From Aphrocallistes beatrix (taxonomy: Eukaryota; Porifera; Hexactinellida; Sceptrulophora; Aphrocallistidae): a DNA stretch of 64,000 bases. The number at the start of each line of letters is the position of its first letter. Position 1 is the stretch's first letter. The DNA lies in contig OY725501.1 in assembly GCA_963281255.1 (NCBI GenBank), positions 3,635,674-3,699,673 on the forward strand, written 5' to 3'. Under the pieces are notes generated by a model. That model made no database searches. It was not told where the DNA came from and was given only the letters and a program-made list of their open reading frames with translations. This document shows positions 38,943-50,129 of this stretch, piece by piece. The translations under genes and the position numbers were made by a program.

Positions 38943-40136
38943 TTAATATTTGTGGATAGCATGAGTGCCTTGTCCTGCAAGGATGAAAAGGTCCGAATCC
39001 ATCACTGCCACGTCTAAACATTCCATATACTCCCCACCGTTGCCAATCGAATGTACCCATTTTCCAGCTGAATCGAAAACCTTCACACAGTCATGCTTTT
39101 TATCCACGATATAGAAATTCCCTTCTGCGTCCAATTCGAAGGCCCTAGGGTCCATTGGAACGCCTGGGGTCTCACCGTATTCGACCAGTCTGCTCACCAG
39201 CATTCCGTGTCTGTTGAACTTCCAAATACATTGCTCCGACGAGTGTAAAACGTAAATGTACTCTGCGTCAAACTTCACGTCGATTGGGGTTATGAGGTGA
39301 TTGTATGCCAGGCGTTTAATGCAATGGCCCATTGGGCTGAAAATGGATACTCCGTTGTTATTCGTATCGCAGACGTAGATAGTCTCTTCCTTTCCGTTAT
39401 TATAGACTGCGATACCGCTTGGATGGTTGAGTTTATGCGCACTCTTTCCTTTCCCACCGAACCTTTTGATGAGCATTCCAGTTACATCGAAAATGAACAC
39501 GTAATGAGACTTAATGTCCGTAACGTAGACTTTGTCGTTCTGAATGCATAAGGCATATGGACCAATCATGTCTGGGTGTTTTATGGAGATAATCAGGTGG
39601 CCCTCACTGCTTAACAAATGCACCATTTTTTGTTCAGAATCCGTTACTCCTAATATTTCTGTTTCTTTGTCAATCGCGATTCTTTCAGGGACCACGTGTG
39701 AGAAGGTAGCACTGAATGAGGTCAACGATTTGATTGGTTGGACTTTAAGCTTGTAGCTCGGAACCGGTCTCAAGCTGATCGTTGCTAGGCTACGGAGGTT
39801 TGGCATGTATTGGTCGTTCCATTGCACCTCAAGCATTTGTGGTTGGCTACACATCAATTTAGACTTTTTACTCTCGATGACACTGACTAAATCAAGCGCC
39901 ATGGAATCTAGCGAAGCTGTCATCTCCTCTATTTTCTTGATATCTTCAACTTTCTTTTTTCGTTGGACCATTTCGTTCACGGCGAGATTTTCCTTATTCT
40001 CCAGTTCCTCGTTCATCTCTTTCCTGAATTCATCTATGAGCGCGTGTAGCTGATCACACTTTGTGTCTATTTTGCTGCGGCAGACTGAAGCACTTGACAC
40101 AATCGCATTTAAATTTGCATCGAACCTTTGAGCCAT
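38943..40136 (-). CDS. Coiled-coil NHL-repeat protein (TRIM-NHL-like, no RING)
   Basis: ATG at 40136, 397 residues, single exon. Residues 1-110 are a charged coiled coil like the B-box C-terminal region of TRIM proteins. Residues about 150-397 make an NHL beta-propeller with repeated patterns: GPYALCIQNDKVYVTD, HPSGIAVYNNGKEETIYVCD, DPRAFELDAEGNFYIVD and GGEYMECLDVAVM. No RING or B-box is present, so it is not by itself a ubiquitin ligase. NHL propellers bind RNA or protein. Its specific role is unknown. Large families of such NHL proteins are common in invertebrates. Confidence 0.8.
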   Translation of the reverse strand: MAQRFDANLNAIVSSASVCRSKIDTKCDQLHALIDEFRKEMNEELENKENLAVNEMVQRKKKVEDIKKIEEMTASLDSMALDLVSVIESKKSKLMCSQPQMLEVQWNDQYMPNLRSLATISLRPVPSYKLKVQPIKSLTSFSATFSHVVPERIAIDKETEILGVTDSEQKMVHLLSSEGHLIISIKHPDMIGPYALCIQNDKVYVTDIKSHYVFIFDVTGMLIKRFGGKGKSAHKLNHPSGIAVYNNGKEETIYVCDTNNNGVSIFSPMGHCIKRLAYNHLITPIDVKFDAEYIYVLHSSEQCIWKFNRHGMLVSRLVEYGETPGVPMDPRAFELDAEGNFYIVDKKHDCVKVFDSAGKWVHSIGNGGEYMECLDVAVMDSDLFILAGQGTHAIHKY

Positions 40137-41402
40137 CTTGAACAGTATACACTTGCTTGATCACAAACGAATTTATATTAAATCAGTCCACTCGTTGATA
40201 CTTGATATATACAAGAACTGATGATGTAATCCCTGAAGAGTAGAGTTGACATCGCACCAATCTTATGCTAGATCAGGGGATAACATTTCATTTATTATCC
40301 ACTGACTAAAGAACTTATACAATGATGTTCTTGTAATTGCATTTATTTCCTTGTAGATTTTCCTATTGGCTATCCCCGATTGAGTATTTTGAAATTTTAA
40401 AAAAATGATATCTTATTTAGCAGAAATCGAAAGCTTAGACTGAACTAGATCATGGGTAATACTAATATATTCTGCTTAGCTTTGAAATTTGTTGGAGTTT
40501 TGTGTGGGGATATTTTTTGTTTTTATTCCATAGTATGTTATCGTATCTACCAATTAAGTTAGGTTTTCTATATCCCTGAGACACACGTTACTAGTAGAGG
40601 TGAAGAGTTAATGCCATTATTGTATCGATTTAAAACAATTTATTTCCGAATGGGAACATTCTCCTAAACTTCGGAGCGCTTAGGCTCTGTTAGTTGAGAG
40701 TTTTACTGTTAAACTAATCGATAATAGACATAGTGGTTATTGCTTAATAATCGAGGTTAAACTAGGAAATCTGTATTATATGAGATAATTAGAATTCGAT
40801 ACAATCATGGCTATACTCATAATATGTGCTATTCTAACCTCATTATTCATGATAGTTGTTGCTAATATTCCGCCTCTTCAAATGCATGTGTATTGTAATG
40901 TAGATCTAAATATAGATTCCTTGTTTAATTGTTGAAAGTAATGAAGTAATGTTTCCGAATAGCTAACCAATCAAAGTTCTCTTTATGAGAAATGGAATTC
41001 AAAATTTTCATACTTCCGGGACGAATAATTGACGTCCGTTTTTCTTGATTATTTTTTTGTCAATAAAGAATTAATTGTTTTAATTTGAAATATTTGTTTT
41101 TTTCAAGAAAAGAGTTCGTGACACAATCAACTTGATAATCTTGCCTTTATTAAAATAATATAATTTCCTAAGTCAATTGTATATACAAATTCATTGGTCA
41201 GAAAGCTCTCACAAAGTTACCTATAATTCAATGGTCTGGTTGGGACAAAATTCGGACAGAAAAACTTATCCAGTTGAAATATTTCCGGTAACGACGGCCT
41301 ATCATAGTTCTAGATGAGAGTTTACATTTATAACCTGGTTAGCTAGAGACATGGAACTCATCTGGTATTGAAGGCTATGTATACGTACAATAACTGAAAC
41401 TA
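40137..41402. other. Intergenic, no gene seen
   Basis: AT-rich 5' flank of the NHL gene. Nothing recognisable. Confidence 0.4.
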
Positions 41403-41910
41403 CAGGTGACTCTGCTTAATCGGGACACTTTGGTTCCGGATATTTTGTGGGCATACCTAATTTACGGGACAGTCCCGGAAAATCTAGATGCCTAATTTAC
41501 GGGACGGGACGGCATCCCGTCCCGTAAATTAGGCATCTTAACTCGTCCCATCCCGTAAATTAGGCATCTTAACTCGTCCCGTCCCGTAAATTAGGCACCT
41601 TTTCTGTCCCGTCCCGTAAATTAGGCATCTTGACTCGTCCCGTCCCGTAAATTAGGCACCTTTTCTGTCCCGTCCCGTAAATTAGGCATCTTGACTCGTC
41701 CCGTCCCGTAAATTAGGCATCTTGACTCGTCCCGTCCCGTAAATTAGGCATCTAGATTTTCCGGGACTGTCCCGTCCCGTAAATTAGGCATGCCCATATT
41801 TTGTCCCGATTAAGCGGAGTTCCCAATTAACCGATGGAATTTAGTATTAGCTTCTATGTATAGGAACCATTCCGTTCTGGAGACTCGTCCCGATTAAGCG
41901 GAGTTGATCT
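41403..41910. mobile_element. Pogo/Tigger-like MITE split by a nested element
   Basis: Outer ends CAGGTGACTCTGCTTAATCG and CGATTAAGCGGAGTT match the family at 48987-49142 and 61188-61358 (ends CAGTCGACTCCGCTTAATNGGG). Its body is interrupted at 41449-41795 by another element. Confidence 0.65.
41449..41795. mobile_element. Nested foldback element with 9-bp target duplication and internal 31-nt repeats
   Basis: Flanked by ATATTTTGT at 41440-41448 and 41796-41804, a 9-bp duplication as made by Mutator-like transposases. Ends are GGGCATACCTAATTTACGGG and the reverse complement of GGGCATGCCTAATTTACGGG. The interior holds eight or so tandem units of CCCGTCCCGTAAATTAGGCA plus a variable decamer. 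Confidence 0.75.
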
Positions 41911-41965
41911 CATTTATTTTGCTATATTCCCTCGGAATGTATTGAATGCCATGTATACAGTAATT

Positions 41966-42135
41966 AACCATGGGCGTAGCCAGGATTTTTTGTAGGGGGG
42001 GGGGCATATCAACCAACTGGGGGGTCTGGGGGCAAAGCCTCTGGAAGCTAACAACAATTTGTCCCACAATTTGGACAGATTCATCAAATTTTGAGGTTCT
42101 AGAAATACGAATTACCTCCGATAACACTCCCCTCT
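41966..42135. repeat. Truncated copy of the GGGCGTAGCCAGG repeat
   Basis: It starts ATGGGCGTAGCCAGGATTTTT and then has G-runs and GGGTCTGGGGGCAAAGCC. It shares its order with the element at 43824-44034 on the opposite strand but lacks the second end. Confidence 0.55.
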
Positions 42136-42266
42136 CACCAATTATTTTATAATTTACTAAATAAATAATCAGACTTTATCCAGCCAAGAGGGTAGCTGAC
42201 CCCCTCTCCCTACTCCCTTAACAGTAACTGAATATATCCCATTTTAATTTAGCTATATTCCTCGGA

Positions 42267-43289
42267 ATGGGTCAGAACCAAACTCGACAAGACTTCGAGT
42301 GGACAGAGACTCAACACCCTCACACCTATCGGACACGTTTGATCCTAGACAAGCACCCTGAACTGAAAACACTCATGGGGACTTGCCCCGTCATAAGATA
42401 CTCCGTATCCGCTCTAGTTATCACTCAGATAATGGCTGCTTATTTCGCTTCATACCTATCCTACTTTTGGGTTGTTATCCTGGCGTATTGTTTCGGTGGA
42501 GTTATCAATCATAGCTTGACACTAGCTATCCACGACATCTCCCATAACATCGTATTCGGGAATCGCTACCCATGGGCCAATAGGCTTTTCGGAATGTGGG
42601 CCAACCTCCCTATTGCGGTTCCTATGTCTGTCTCCTTCAAGAAATATCACGCAGAGCACCACAGATTCCAGGGCACGGAGTCTTTCGACTCAGATCTTCC
42701 ATTGGCTATTGAGGCCAGATTTTTTAACTCGACATTCAGAAAAGTCGTCTGGATGTTCTTGCAGCCTCTTTTTTACTCCTTTAGACCGTTTTGGGTTCGT
42801 CCCAAACCACCTAACAACTTTGAAATCTTAAATTTCATTGTCCAGATCATCTTCGATTTATTGATACTCTACTGTTTCGGGTGGAAATCCTTGTTCTACC
42901 TTCTGATCGGGACTGTCCTCTGTTTAGGCGTCCACCCAATGACCGCACATTTCATTGCCGAGCATTATATGTTCGCACTCGGATATGAGACATACTCTTA
43001 TTACGGATATTGGAACTTTCTCGCTTTCAACGTAGGCTATCACAATGAGCACCATGACCTGCCGTACATCCCTGGTTCCAAGCTCCCATTGGTCAGGGCT
43101 ATGGCGCCTGAATTCTATGACCCCCTACCGCATCATTATTCGTGGTGGGAGGTCTTGTACGGGTGGATCTTTGAGGAACACATGGGGCCTTTTACGCGGG
43201 TAAAACGAATGCCCAGCAAGAAGATCCTCACTTCTAAAGACAAAGTGGTTAAAAGCCAGAACTTAAACCCGGTAGGGAAGGCGGAATGA
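42267..43289 (+). CDS. DEGS1: Sphingolipid delta(4)-desaturase (dihydroceramide desaturase)
   Basis: ATG at 42267, 340 residues, single exon. N-terminal Gly2 in MGQNQTRQDFEW fits the myristoylated start of the family. The three histidine boxes that hold the di-iron centre are present: H89-DIS-H93, H128-AE-HH132 and H259-NE-HH263. Other family marks are NHSLTLAIHD, FGMWANLPI, SFKKYHAEHHR, ILQPLFY-like FLQPLFYSFRP, and HFIAEHYMF followed by ETYSYYG. Reaction: introduces the 4,5-trans double bond into dihydroceramide in the ER membrane to give ceramide. The first box is HDISH rather than the more usual HEIAH. Length is near the usual 323. Very secure. Confidence 0.95.
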   Translation: MGQNQTRQDFEWTETQHPHTYRTRLILDKHPELKTLMGTCPVIRYSVSALVITQIMAAYFASYLSYFWVVILAYCFGGVINHSLTLAIHDISHNIVFGNRYPWANRLFGMWANLPIAVPMSVSFKKYHAEHHRFQGTESFDSDLPLAIEARFFNSTFRKVVWMFLQPLFYSFRPFWVRPKPPNNFEILNFIVQIIFDLLILYCFGWKSLFYLLIGTVLCLGVHPMTAHFIAEHYMFALGYETYSYYGYWNFLAFNVGYHNEHHDLPYIPGSKLPLVRAMAPEFYDPLPHHYSWWEVLYGWIFEEHMGPFTRVKRMPSKKILTSKDKVVKSQNLNPVGKAE

Positions 43290-43823
43290 ATTTCCTTGGG
43301 TGATAGTTGGTTCAAATGGAATGTAGTTATTTAACCAATTATTTATACGCATCTATGTATTCTATGCATACACATATTAGATTGTTCTTTTGGTTAGTAA
43401 TTTGTTTCGAATAATTCGTGATATAACTCAGTCATTGAATGCCTAATAGCTCTGTAGAAGTTTACTCAAATATTTGAATTTTGTACGAATTTAGTGAATC
43501 AAGTCGACTCAGTCGACGTTAACAAACTCAATAATTTTACTATTTGTAAATCAGAGATTAAATATTTGTCCAAGATTTTGTAATAATCAAGTCAAGAACT
43601 CGTGATGACGTAACTTTTTAAGGTGAATATATTATGATTCAAGCAGTTAATTATTCCGTTTATGACTGGACTTTGGAGTAATACATACAGCCTAGTTACC
43701 CTTCTAAAATGATCTCTAGTGATTGCTACGATCGCAAGTTTGAAAAGTTCGCTTTTTATTAGATTCCTTTTCCCGTCTATCAACGGTTTGTTTCGGGATG
43801 GATCTTTCATTGACTGTCACCAA
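43290..43823. other. Intergenic, no gene seen
   Basis: 3' flank of the desaturase; AT-rich without features. Confidence 0.4.
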
Positions 43824-44034
43824 GGGCGTAGGGAGTCCCGGAAATTAGGTACTTTTTCTGTCCCGTCCCGGAAATTAGGCATGCCCCAACATTTGATGAC
43901 TCTGTCCAAATTGTGGCACAAATTGTTAGCTTCCAGGGGCAAAGCCGCTGTACTCTACTGGGGGGGAGTTTACAGCGCCCCCAGACCCCCCAGCTAGATG
44001 ATATACCCTACAAAAATTCCTGGCTACGCCTATG
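43824..44034. mobile_element. Non-autonomous element with GGGCGTAG...CTACGCC ends
   Basis: The left end AAGGGCGTAG is followed by a fragment of the GTCCCGGAAATTAGG family. The right part reads GGGGCAAAGCCGC...CCCCCAGACCCCCCAG...ATTCCTGGCTACGCC, the reverse complement of the 41966 repeat start. It is a composite or nested non-coding element. Confidence 0.5.
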
Positions 44035-44493
44035 ATCGTCACTGATAAGGTACGAAATTTCTGTATCCCACGCACAGCGGAGCAAGCAGTATAATCCAAT
44101 GAGCATAAAAACAATCTAGACACATTATTTACTTTTAAAAATATATAAATTCTTCAAAAATATCACACAATTCTCTCAACTATACAGACGAATTAATTGG
44201 CGCCTATAAACACAGTTCGGAGACATCTTAGCTTATGAGGCATCGAAGAGAAATGGAGAGAACCTAAAGTGAGAAATAATAGATTAAAAGAACAAGGGAT
44301 GGGATCATGGGAGTGTGATTCAAAAATTATGGGATGAGGACACAATCCGTATTTGATGTGTCATCAACCTAGGAACGTGGTTTTATTTATTTAAAAATAT
44401 CTTCTAATAACAGACTGTGGGTATTCCTATAGAGAATCTACAGTGTGAAAAGTTTTTAAAAGTTTTAAAGTCAAGCTAGTACACTTATTCACC
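44035..44493. other. Intergenic, no gene seen
   Basis: 3' flank of the NACHT-LRR gene; no features. Confidence 0.4.
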
Positions 44494-47400
44494 TCAATCA
44501 CAACACTTCAGTTCGATTGAGACCTGATTGGCTGTACTGGTCAGTTGCATATACTGTGTTTCATCTGGGTTCAACAGTTCTTTCTGGAAGATAACCAATC
44601 TCTTCAACGAGCGCATTGTATACATGAGGTTGGAGAGGGTTTCACAGGATTTGGAAGTTAACTTCGCGTAAGCTATCATTAAGAACCTCAAATTCCCATG
44701 CAAAATCACTATTTTACTCAGTTTAAGTAACCCCTTATCTCCGATAGGGACTCGCCATAGCTCTAAGCACATTAGCGATTTAGGTAAAGTTAGTATTTCC
44801 AGCTTTCTTGTTCCTAAATCTATTCGGCAATATTCGAGTTTGAGTTTTACAAGAGACTTGAACTCACTGAGAGAGTCAAAAAAAGTCTTTAGTATGAGTA
44901 CTCCGATGGACTCAATCTTGTAGAGAATCAAGGTTTTCAGAGTTTCACTGTTTTTCTTTAGAAGCTCGTAAAGGTGTTTTTCAAAACCCTTCGTTTGTTC
45001 AGAATACCCACTGATATCCAGGTAGCTCAGTTTACACAGAGGTGAAATTTGGGACAGGATGGAGTAGGCATTGTGCTGATAGCAAGAGATCTCTTGCAGG
45101 TTAGTCAGGACTGCTAGACAGGACGAAAGTTTGGCTAATTCAACGTCAGGAATACCAAAAATATGCAGACCTCGTAGATTAGTCAATTTGGTTAGTTTGG
45201 GCACTAAAATTGGATAGTCTTTCGCATTATCTCTGCAACGGAAGTAAATGTTGGAAATCTGGTTCTTTTGAGCTATCAATGGTTCAAGTATTTGGGGAGA
45301 AATGGTATTATAGGACAAATTGATTGAGCTAATATGATGGTCTTCAGTTAGCATTTCCAAGTCTTTTATAAAAGTATTGTCATTGAGCGAACATCCTTCT
45401 AGATTGAAGCTGAAAACAGTGTTTGGCAAGTCTCTAATAGTATGGAGGTATTCTTTTATATGCGAGTATTCCTTGTCAACGAATTTGATCGTTAGATTTT
45501 CCACTGAACATTCCTTCAGTTCTTCTATAAGCGAGAGAAGATCTTGACAAGTGAGATAGCGCGAATCAAAATAAAAAAGATGAATTTTTTTGAAAAGATG
45601 GAATGATTTCGTTAGGTTGTGCCAATCATTCGGTGCTATTTCACTCTGAATGTATAATGTAACATTTTTCAGCGATGCTTGTTGGCCACCCTTTTTATCT
45701 CGCAATGCCAACGGTTCCAATGGTTGTAACTTTGTTTCTACTAAGAAAGGTGAGAGTGAGATGAATTGGTTAGTGAATAACTGGCAATCCGAGAAGTTGA
45801 ACAGATTATCTTCATGTTTAGATTCGTATCTATTTTGGTGGAAACAGGGGAACTCATTGTATGAAAGAGTGACTAGTTGGTACTTGAATATGATGTATAG
45901 GAATAGTTGAGCGTCTTTCTGCTTGATACCGCATAGAAAACGCATTACCATTTTAAACAAGGCGAATGTTTCATTTGTACTGACTACATATCTCGTGATA
46001 AGAAAAATGTCCCTGGTCTTTTCGTTACTCAGCCATAATGCTCCCACAAATTCTTGCAGCGTCAAATGAGAAAATGACCAAACCTTCGTTTTCTCTTTAT
46101 CTTTTTTGATAGATACGTTAACTAAGCCCAACCATTGGCTGTCTATTTCGTCTTTATCCAACACAAGTTTGAATTTGCTAGTTGAAGTCAATTTCCTCTC
46201 TGCAACACCGAGATAAGCAACTTCTCCAATTGAATTGAGGCAGTTTCTTACATTCGCTTCTAATTCATCTAGACTTTCCGCTTTCATATTTTTCTCTTCT
46301 TTCAAGTTCATTCTGCATAACTGCCGCTTTATCAAGTATAGAATGAGAGAAGAATACAACTTTGTCAGTGTGTACGATGTGGCAATGTGGGATCGAAATA
46401 GAGTAGCAAAGAAGGAGGCATTGACGGGTATAAGGGAGAGTAAATTGATTTCATGATGAGAGTGGAACATCTTTAGGCAGGCTTTGAATTTATCTTCATC
46501 CAATTGGTTTTTGAAGTATCTATCGCGATTATCTGGCGAGAATCCTAACACCTGAAAGTAGAAATCGATTTCGATATTCGAGATCGCACCGCTTATGTTG
46601 GACCATTCGCCTGGCCTGCTCGTTAGGATGAGTGTGCATTTGGATAGGAAAGGTTTTCTTTGCAATAGGACGGAGAGTAGAGTTTGTTCGACACGGATAT
46701 TCTGAGTAAACTCATCCATGCTATCTACGATGAGAAGCAGGCCTTCTCCTTCAGTGTCGAGGAGATGTTTCGCAAGTTTTTCTCTCCATCGTGTGGAACC
46801 ATGGTCAGGCATTCCCAGTTGTAGCCACTGTCGCACGAACTCAGGAGTGACACCTTTTCCTTCCTTGTTTCTTTGAATTTCTTTTGAATGCCAATCTGGA
46901 TTTCTACATGGAATGGTTATACAGTAGTCAAATTTTTCAAGATCGCCATCACTGTAAAGTAGAGCGATACGGGAACACAAAAACGTTTTCCCGCTTCCTG
47001 GATGGCCAATAATCAACCAGGTGACATCTTGCCTCAATTTGTAGTCTCTGTCTCTTTTGTCTTTGATTGCGATGTCAATCAGATTCTTCGATTTCAAGAG
47101 ATCGATAATGTCCATTTCTTTTGGATCTTTTGTAGCGGTCTTTTGTGGTATTTGCGATTCCGTTGTTTCCCCTTTTTGGTGGTATAAAACTTTTCCAAAA
47201 AATCGAGTTCATTCTCTGTGCTTTCATCTTCCACTGATAAGAAATCTGGCTTCTGCTCAAGCACTGTCAGAGGTATGTAGATATCTTTTAGCGAGATCTC
47301 GTCTTCCCCTAGGATGGATTCAACCTTGGAATACTGCGATACCATGTATTGCTCGAGAAATTGTTTCCACATTTCGGTCTCTGGAATCTCAATCTTATTC

Positions 47401-47954
47401 TTTATCCAATCTCTAAATAATTTTGCAAACTCATCCCGACTCATAGATTTGAATTTATTTCGTAATGCAGATAATCTTTCTAATAAATCTTTTCTTTTGA
47501 GATTTTTTAGTCTATCTTCAAAAGTAATCAAATCTTTAGTAATGGTCCCATTTTCAATACAACTTTCTAACATTTTATCATAATCTGATTCCACTGCTCC
47601 CTTAAAAGGTTCAAATCCAGGGCCACGGGCGATTAGTTTCCAATCATCTTTTTTAATATCTTTTCTTAGAAGGTCAAATAATTCTCCCATTGGGGTTTTT
47701 TTCCTCTGATGGAAGTTTTTATACATTTTTACTTCACGAGCAGTTCCACAGAGGTCGCTTCTCCCCACGCCTCTTAATGCCACAATAAGATCGTCGTGAT
47801 TAAAATTCTCCCAGCTATCAATCCTCGTTACAAAATCAACTGGATCCTCCATTGTCTCTGCCAATCCATGAGGAACATTAAGTACTGCTGTCAACTTTCT
47901 GACATCTTCTTTGGTTAGTTTATCCCTGAGCTCTACTTCATACTCATCAGCCAT
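44494..47954 (-). CDS. NACHT-LRR innate immune receptor with tandem death-fold N-terminus; one frameshift
   Basis: ATG at 47954. The first frame (47954-47094) encodes two helical death-fold/DED-like modules (about residues 4-75 and 90-170) and a linker ending DIYIPLTVLEQKP. It is followed at 47169-47177 by a homopolymer pair (AAAAAGGGG on the gene strand), where the frame must shift by one base. The continuing frame reads through the MDIIDLL start at 47115 and on to 44494. It contains a NACHT ATPase: Walker A G37-HPGSGK43-T44, Walker B LLLIVD129-SMDE, sensor TSRPGEW, and the winged-helix region with SFSHLTLQEFVGALWL. About ten leucine-rich repeats follow (LTNLRGLHIF, LCKLSYLDIS, FKSLVKLKLEYCRI). 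Expected role: cytosolic danger sensing and assembly of a death-fold signalling complex. The shift may be an assembly error or a real inactivation. Confidence 0.85.
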
Positions 47955-48035
47955 TAATTTCACCTAAAATATACTCATAAACATGAGCAGCGCCAGCTCC
48001 TTGGACGGGTTGTGCAGGGGTACTGATTTATATAC

Positions 48036-48514
48036 AGTAAGGGGACAAAAGTATTTCAACACTTGATTCTTTCCCATACAAATAATACTAAATGGGTCTA
48101 TTCATGAAGAGGGTTACTTCTAAACGATATGGGATACAGCTAATTGGATTCCAGATTCGAATAATACGCGTTCAAATTAGTCACAGGTTAATTTTTCTAA
48201 TTAATCATTCATTCTAACTTTTTGTAATTATCAATCAGTGCCACCTTATGCCACATAAACCCATTTTGACCACTATACATGATGGCAATGAATTACCTAT
48301 GGTGGCTCAGGCTGATAAGATTGTTCATTGAGTTTAATAATTTATTAGTTATGTTCAACTATAACCAATTCGAATGTGTAGATTTCGAATCTGAAATCAG
48401 ATTTTTAGTATCTCTTTGAATTTGAACGTATTGCCCTTCATGAAAAAATCCGATTTAGTATTTTTTGTATGGGAAAGAATCAAGTGTTGAAATACTTTTG
48501 TCTGCTTAGTGTAT
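48036..48514. mobile_element. MITE with 50-60 bp terminal inverted repeats
   Basis: The left end GGGGACAAAAGTATTTCAAC ACTTGATTCTTTCCC faces its reverse complement at about 48460-48508 (GGGAAAGAATCAAGTGTTGA AATACTTTTGTC). TA dinucleotides lie at both outer borders. Non-coding. Confidence 0.7.
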
Positions 48515-48986
48515 ACTATACGTACATGTATTTCCCTCTGGCGCCCAATCAATGGGTGAAACAGGGGTATAGGGGGTTGCAGGGAGGTGCGACTGTACCC
48601 CCTTGCGCTGTCCATGCTTACAAACAAGAAAAACTGTAAACAATTCCCATGTCCTGTCCGCGTATACTGTATAAGGGCATCTCTCTATAATAACTGCACT
48701 AAGACCATTTGATTTATTTTTGCTCGAGAATGGTTTTAGCAGAGTACTATACAGCCCTCCAGAGATACGCTCCGTGTCTCAAACTCAATTTTCATATACC
48801 TAAATCGATAAATAGCATTTTAATAGGGAAATTGGGTAATATTCTAAATTTTGACACTCCTAAACACTTTCGAGCTTAAAATCATACGCCTAAAGGAGCG
48901 TCTCGCGCTCCTAGATAATCCATTGGGTTTTAGTGCATTTTTTATTAACAGGCGAAATTCTATGTTTTGGTCCTGTTATGCTAATA

Positions 48987-49142
48987 CAGTCAACTCCGCT
49001 TAATCGGGACAAGTCTCCAGGAACGGAATGTTTCCCATACGTAGAAGCTAATACTAAATTTCATCGGTTAATTTGGAACTCCGCTTAATGGGACAAAATA
49101 TCCAGGACCAAAGTTTTCCGATTAAGCGGAGTCACCTGTACA
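48987..49142. mobile_element. Pogo/Tigger-like MITE
   Basis: Ends CAGTCAACTCCGCTTAATCG and GATTAAGCGGAGTCACCTG, flanked by TA on both sides (ATACAG and CTGTACA). It contains a TTAGTATTA...TTCTATG-type interior shared with 41820-41880 and 61265-61300. Confidence 0.7.
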
Positions 49143-50129
49143 TTAAATTTGCTTTATTTTAAACTGAATGTGTTTATATATATATACCCCCTGTTCAAAA
49201 TAGGTCTAGAACTTTAGGTCCCATTGAATCTTTTGATAATAGAAATTGAGTATTTTCATCAGAATACTTATGATGATTCAATTGATGTTTAATATGAAAA
49301 CAAATAGGAAATACACAGAGACTAATTGCGAACTTACTTGCAGTAGAAAACGCTGAAATATTGAAAAGATATATACTTTAGATGAACTTTGGACGTTAGT
49401 TATAGATAAGTAAAAAGGCGGGTAATGAAATGAAATACATGAGTTTGTAACCTATTAATGTTTTAGAGTGAATACCTATAGCCGTAGCACATCCCGCACA
49501 CTCAGTGTAATTTGATAATACCTCAGAGTTGACATCGATACTTCAATCCAGCTCTACGTAGTTTATACATATAATCTGGACTTATGAAACTCGGGGAGTT
49601 TGACCTGATCAAACAAAATTTTTTGAGAGTTACCAATGAACAAAAGACCACAAGACCCACGATAAAAGCGAGACATAATGGAGATATTTCATGTAAAAGC
49701 GGAACATTGAAATTACCCATAATTTGAGAAAAAAGCAGGTCTCCCCGCCAAAAATGGGACAGTTGGCATGTATGAAAATAGAATACTTTTGTTGTAGTTT
49801 ATTTTTATAACTCTTGCCATTTATATATCTGAGTTACAGACAAGACTTGTAATCACTTGGTTTGTAAAATTGGGTAATGTGGGTGAATTTAGTTTGCAAA
49901 TATTCTATAAAATATCTGAGTTCAAACATTCAAACGTTTAGGGTTAAATCAAACACAACTCCGAGATTTGCTATCTAGCAACTGGAGAAGCAAAGCGGCA
50001 CAAAAAAATCGGGAATTCGGGGAGCAATCGTTCTTCATATCTTTATCTTTCTAAACTACTTGTATCTTGCCTACACCTCTCCCGTTACAAGTTTACTTTT
50101 TATTTAGAACATATTAATTAATAGTCGAT

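Larger units (their letters stand above)
47955..50129. other. Divergent intergenic region between the two NACHT genes, rich in MITEs
   Basis: It holds a Tc1-like MITE (48036-48514), an old repeat copy (about 48730-48925) matching 62975-63160 in reverse, a pogo-like MITE (48987-49142) and a fragment of the GCCAACTGTCCC repeat (about 49670-49770, ending AGTTGGCATGTATG). No gene is seen. Confidence 0.55.
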
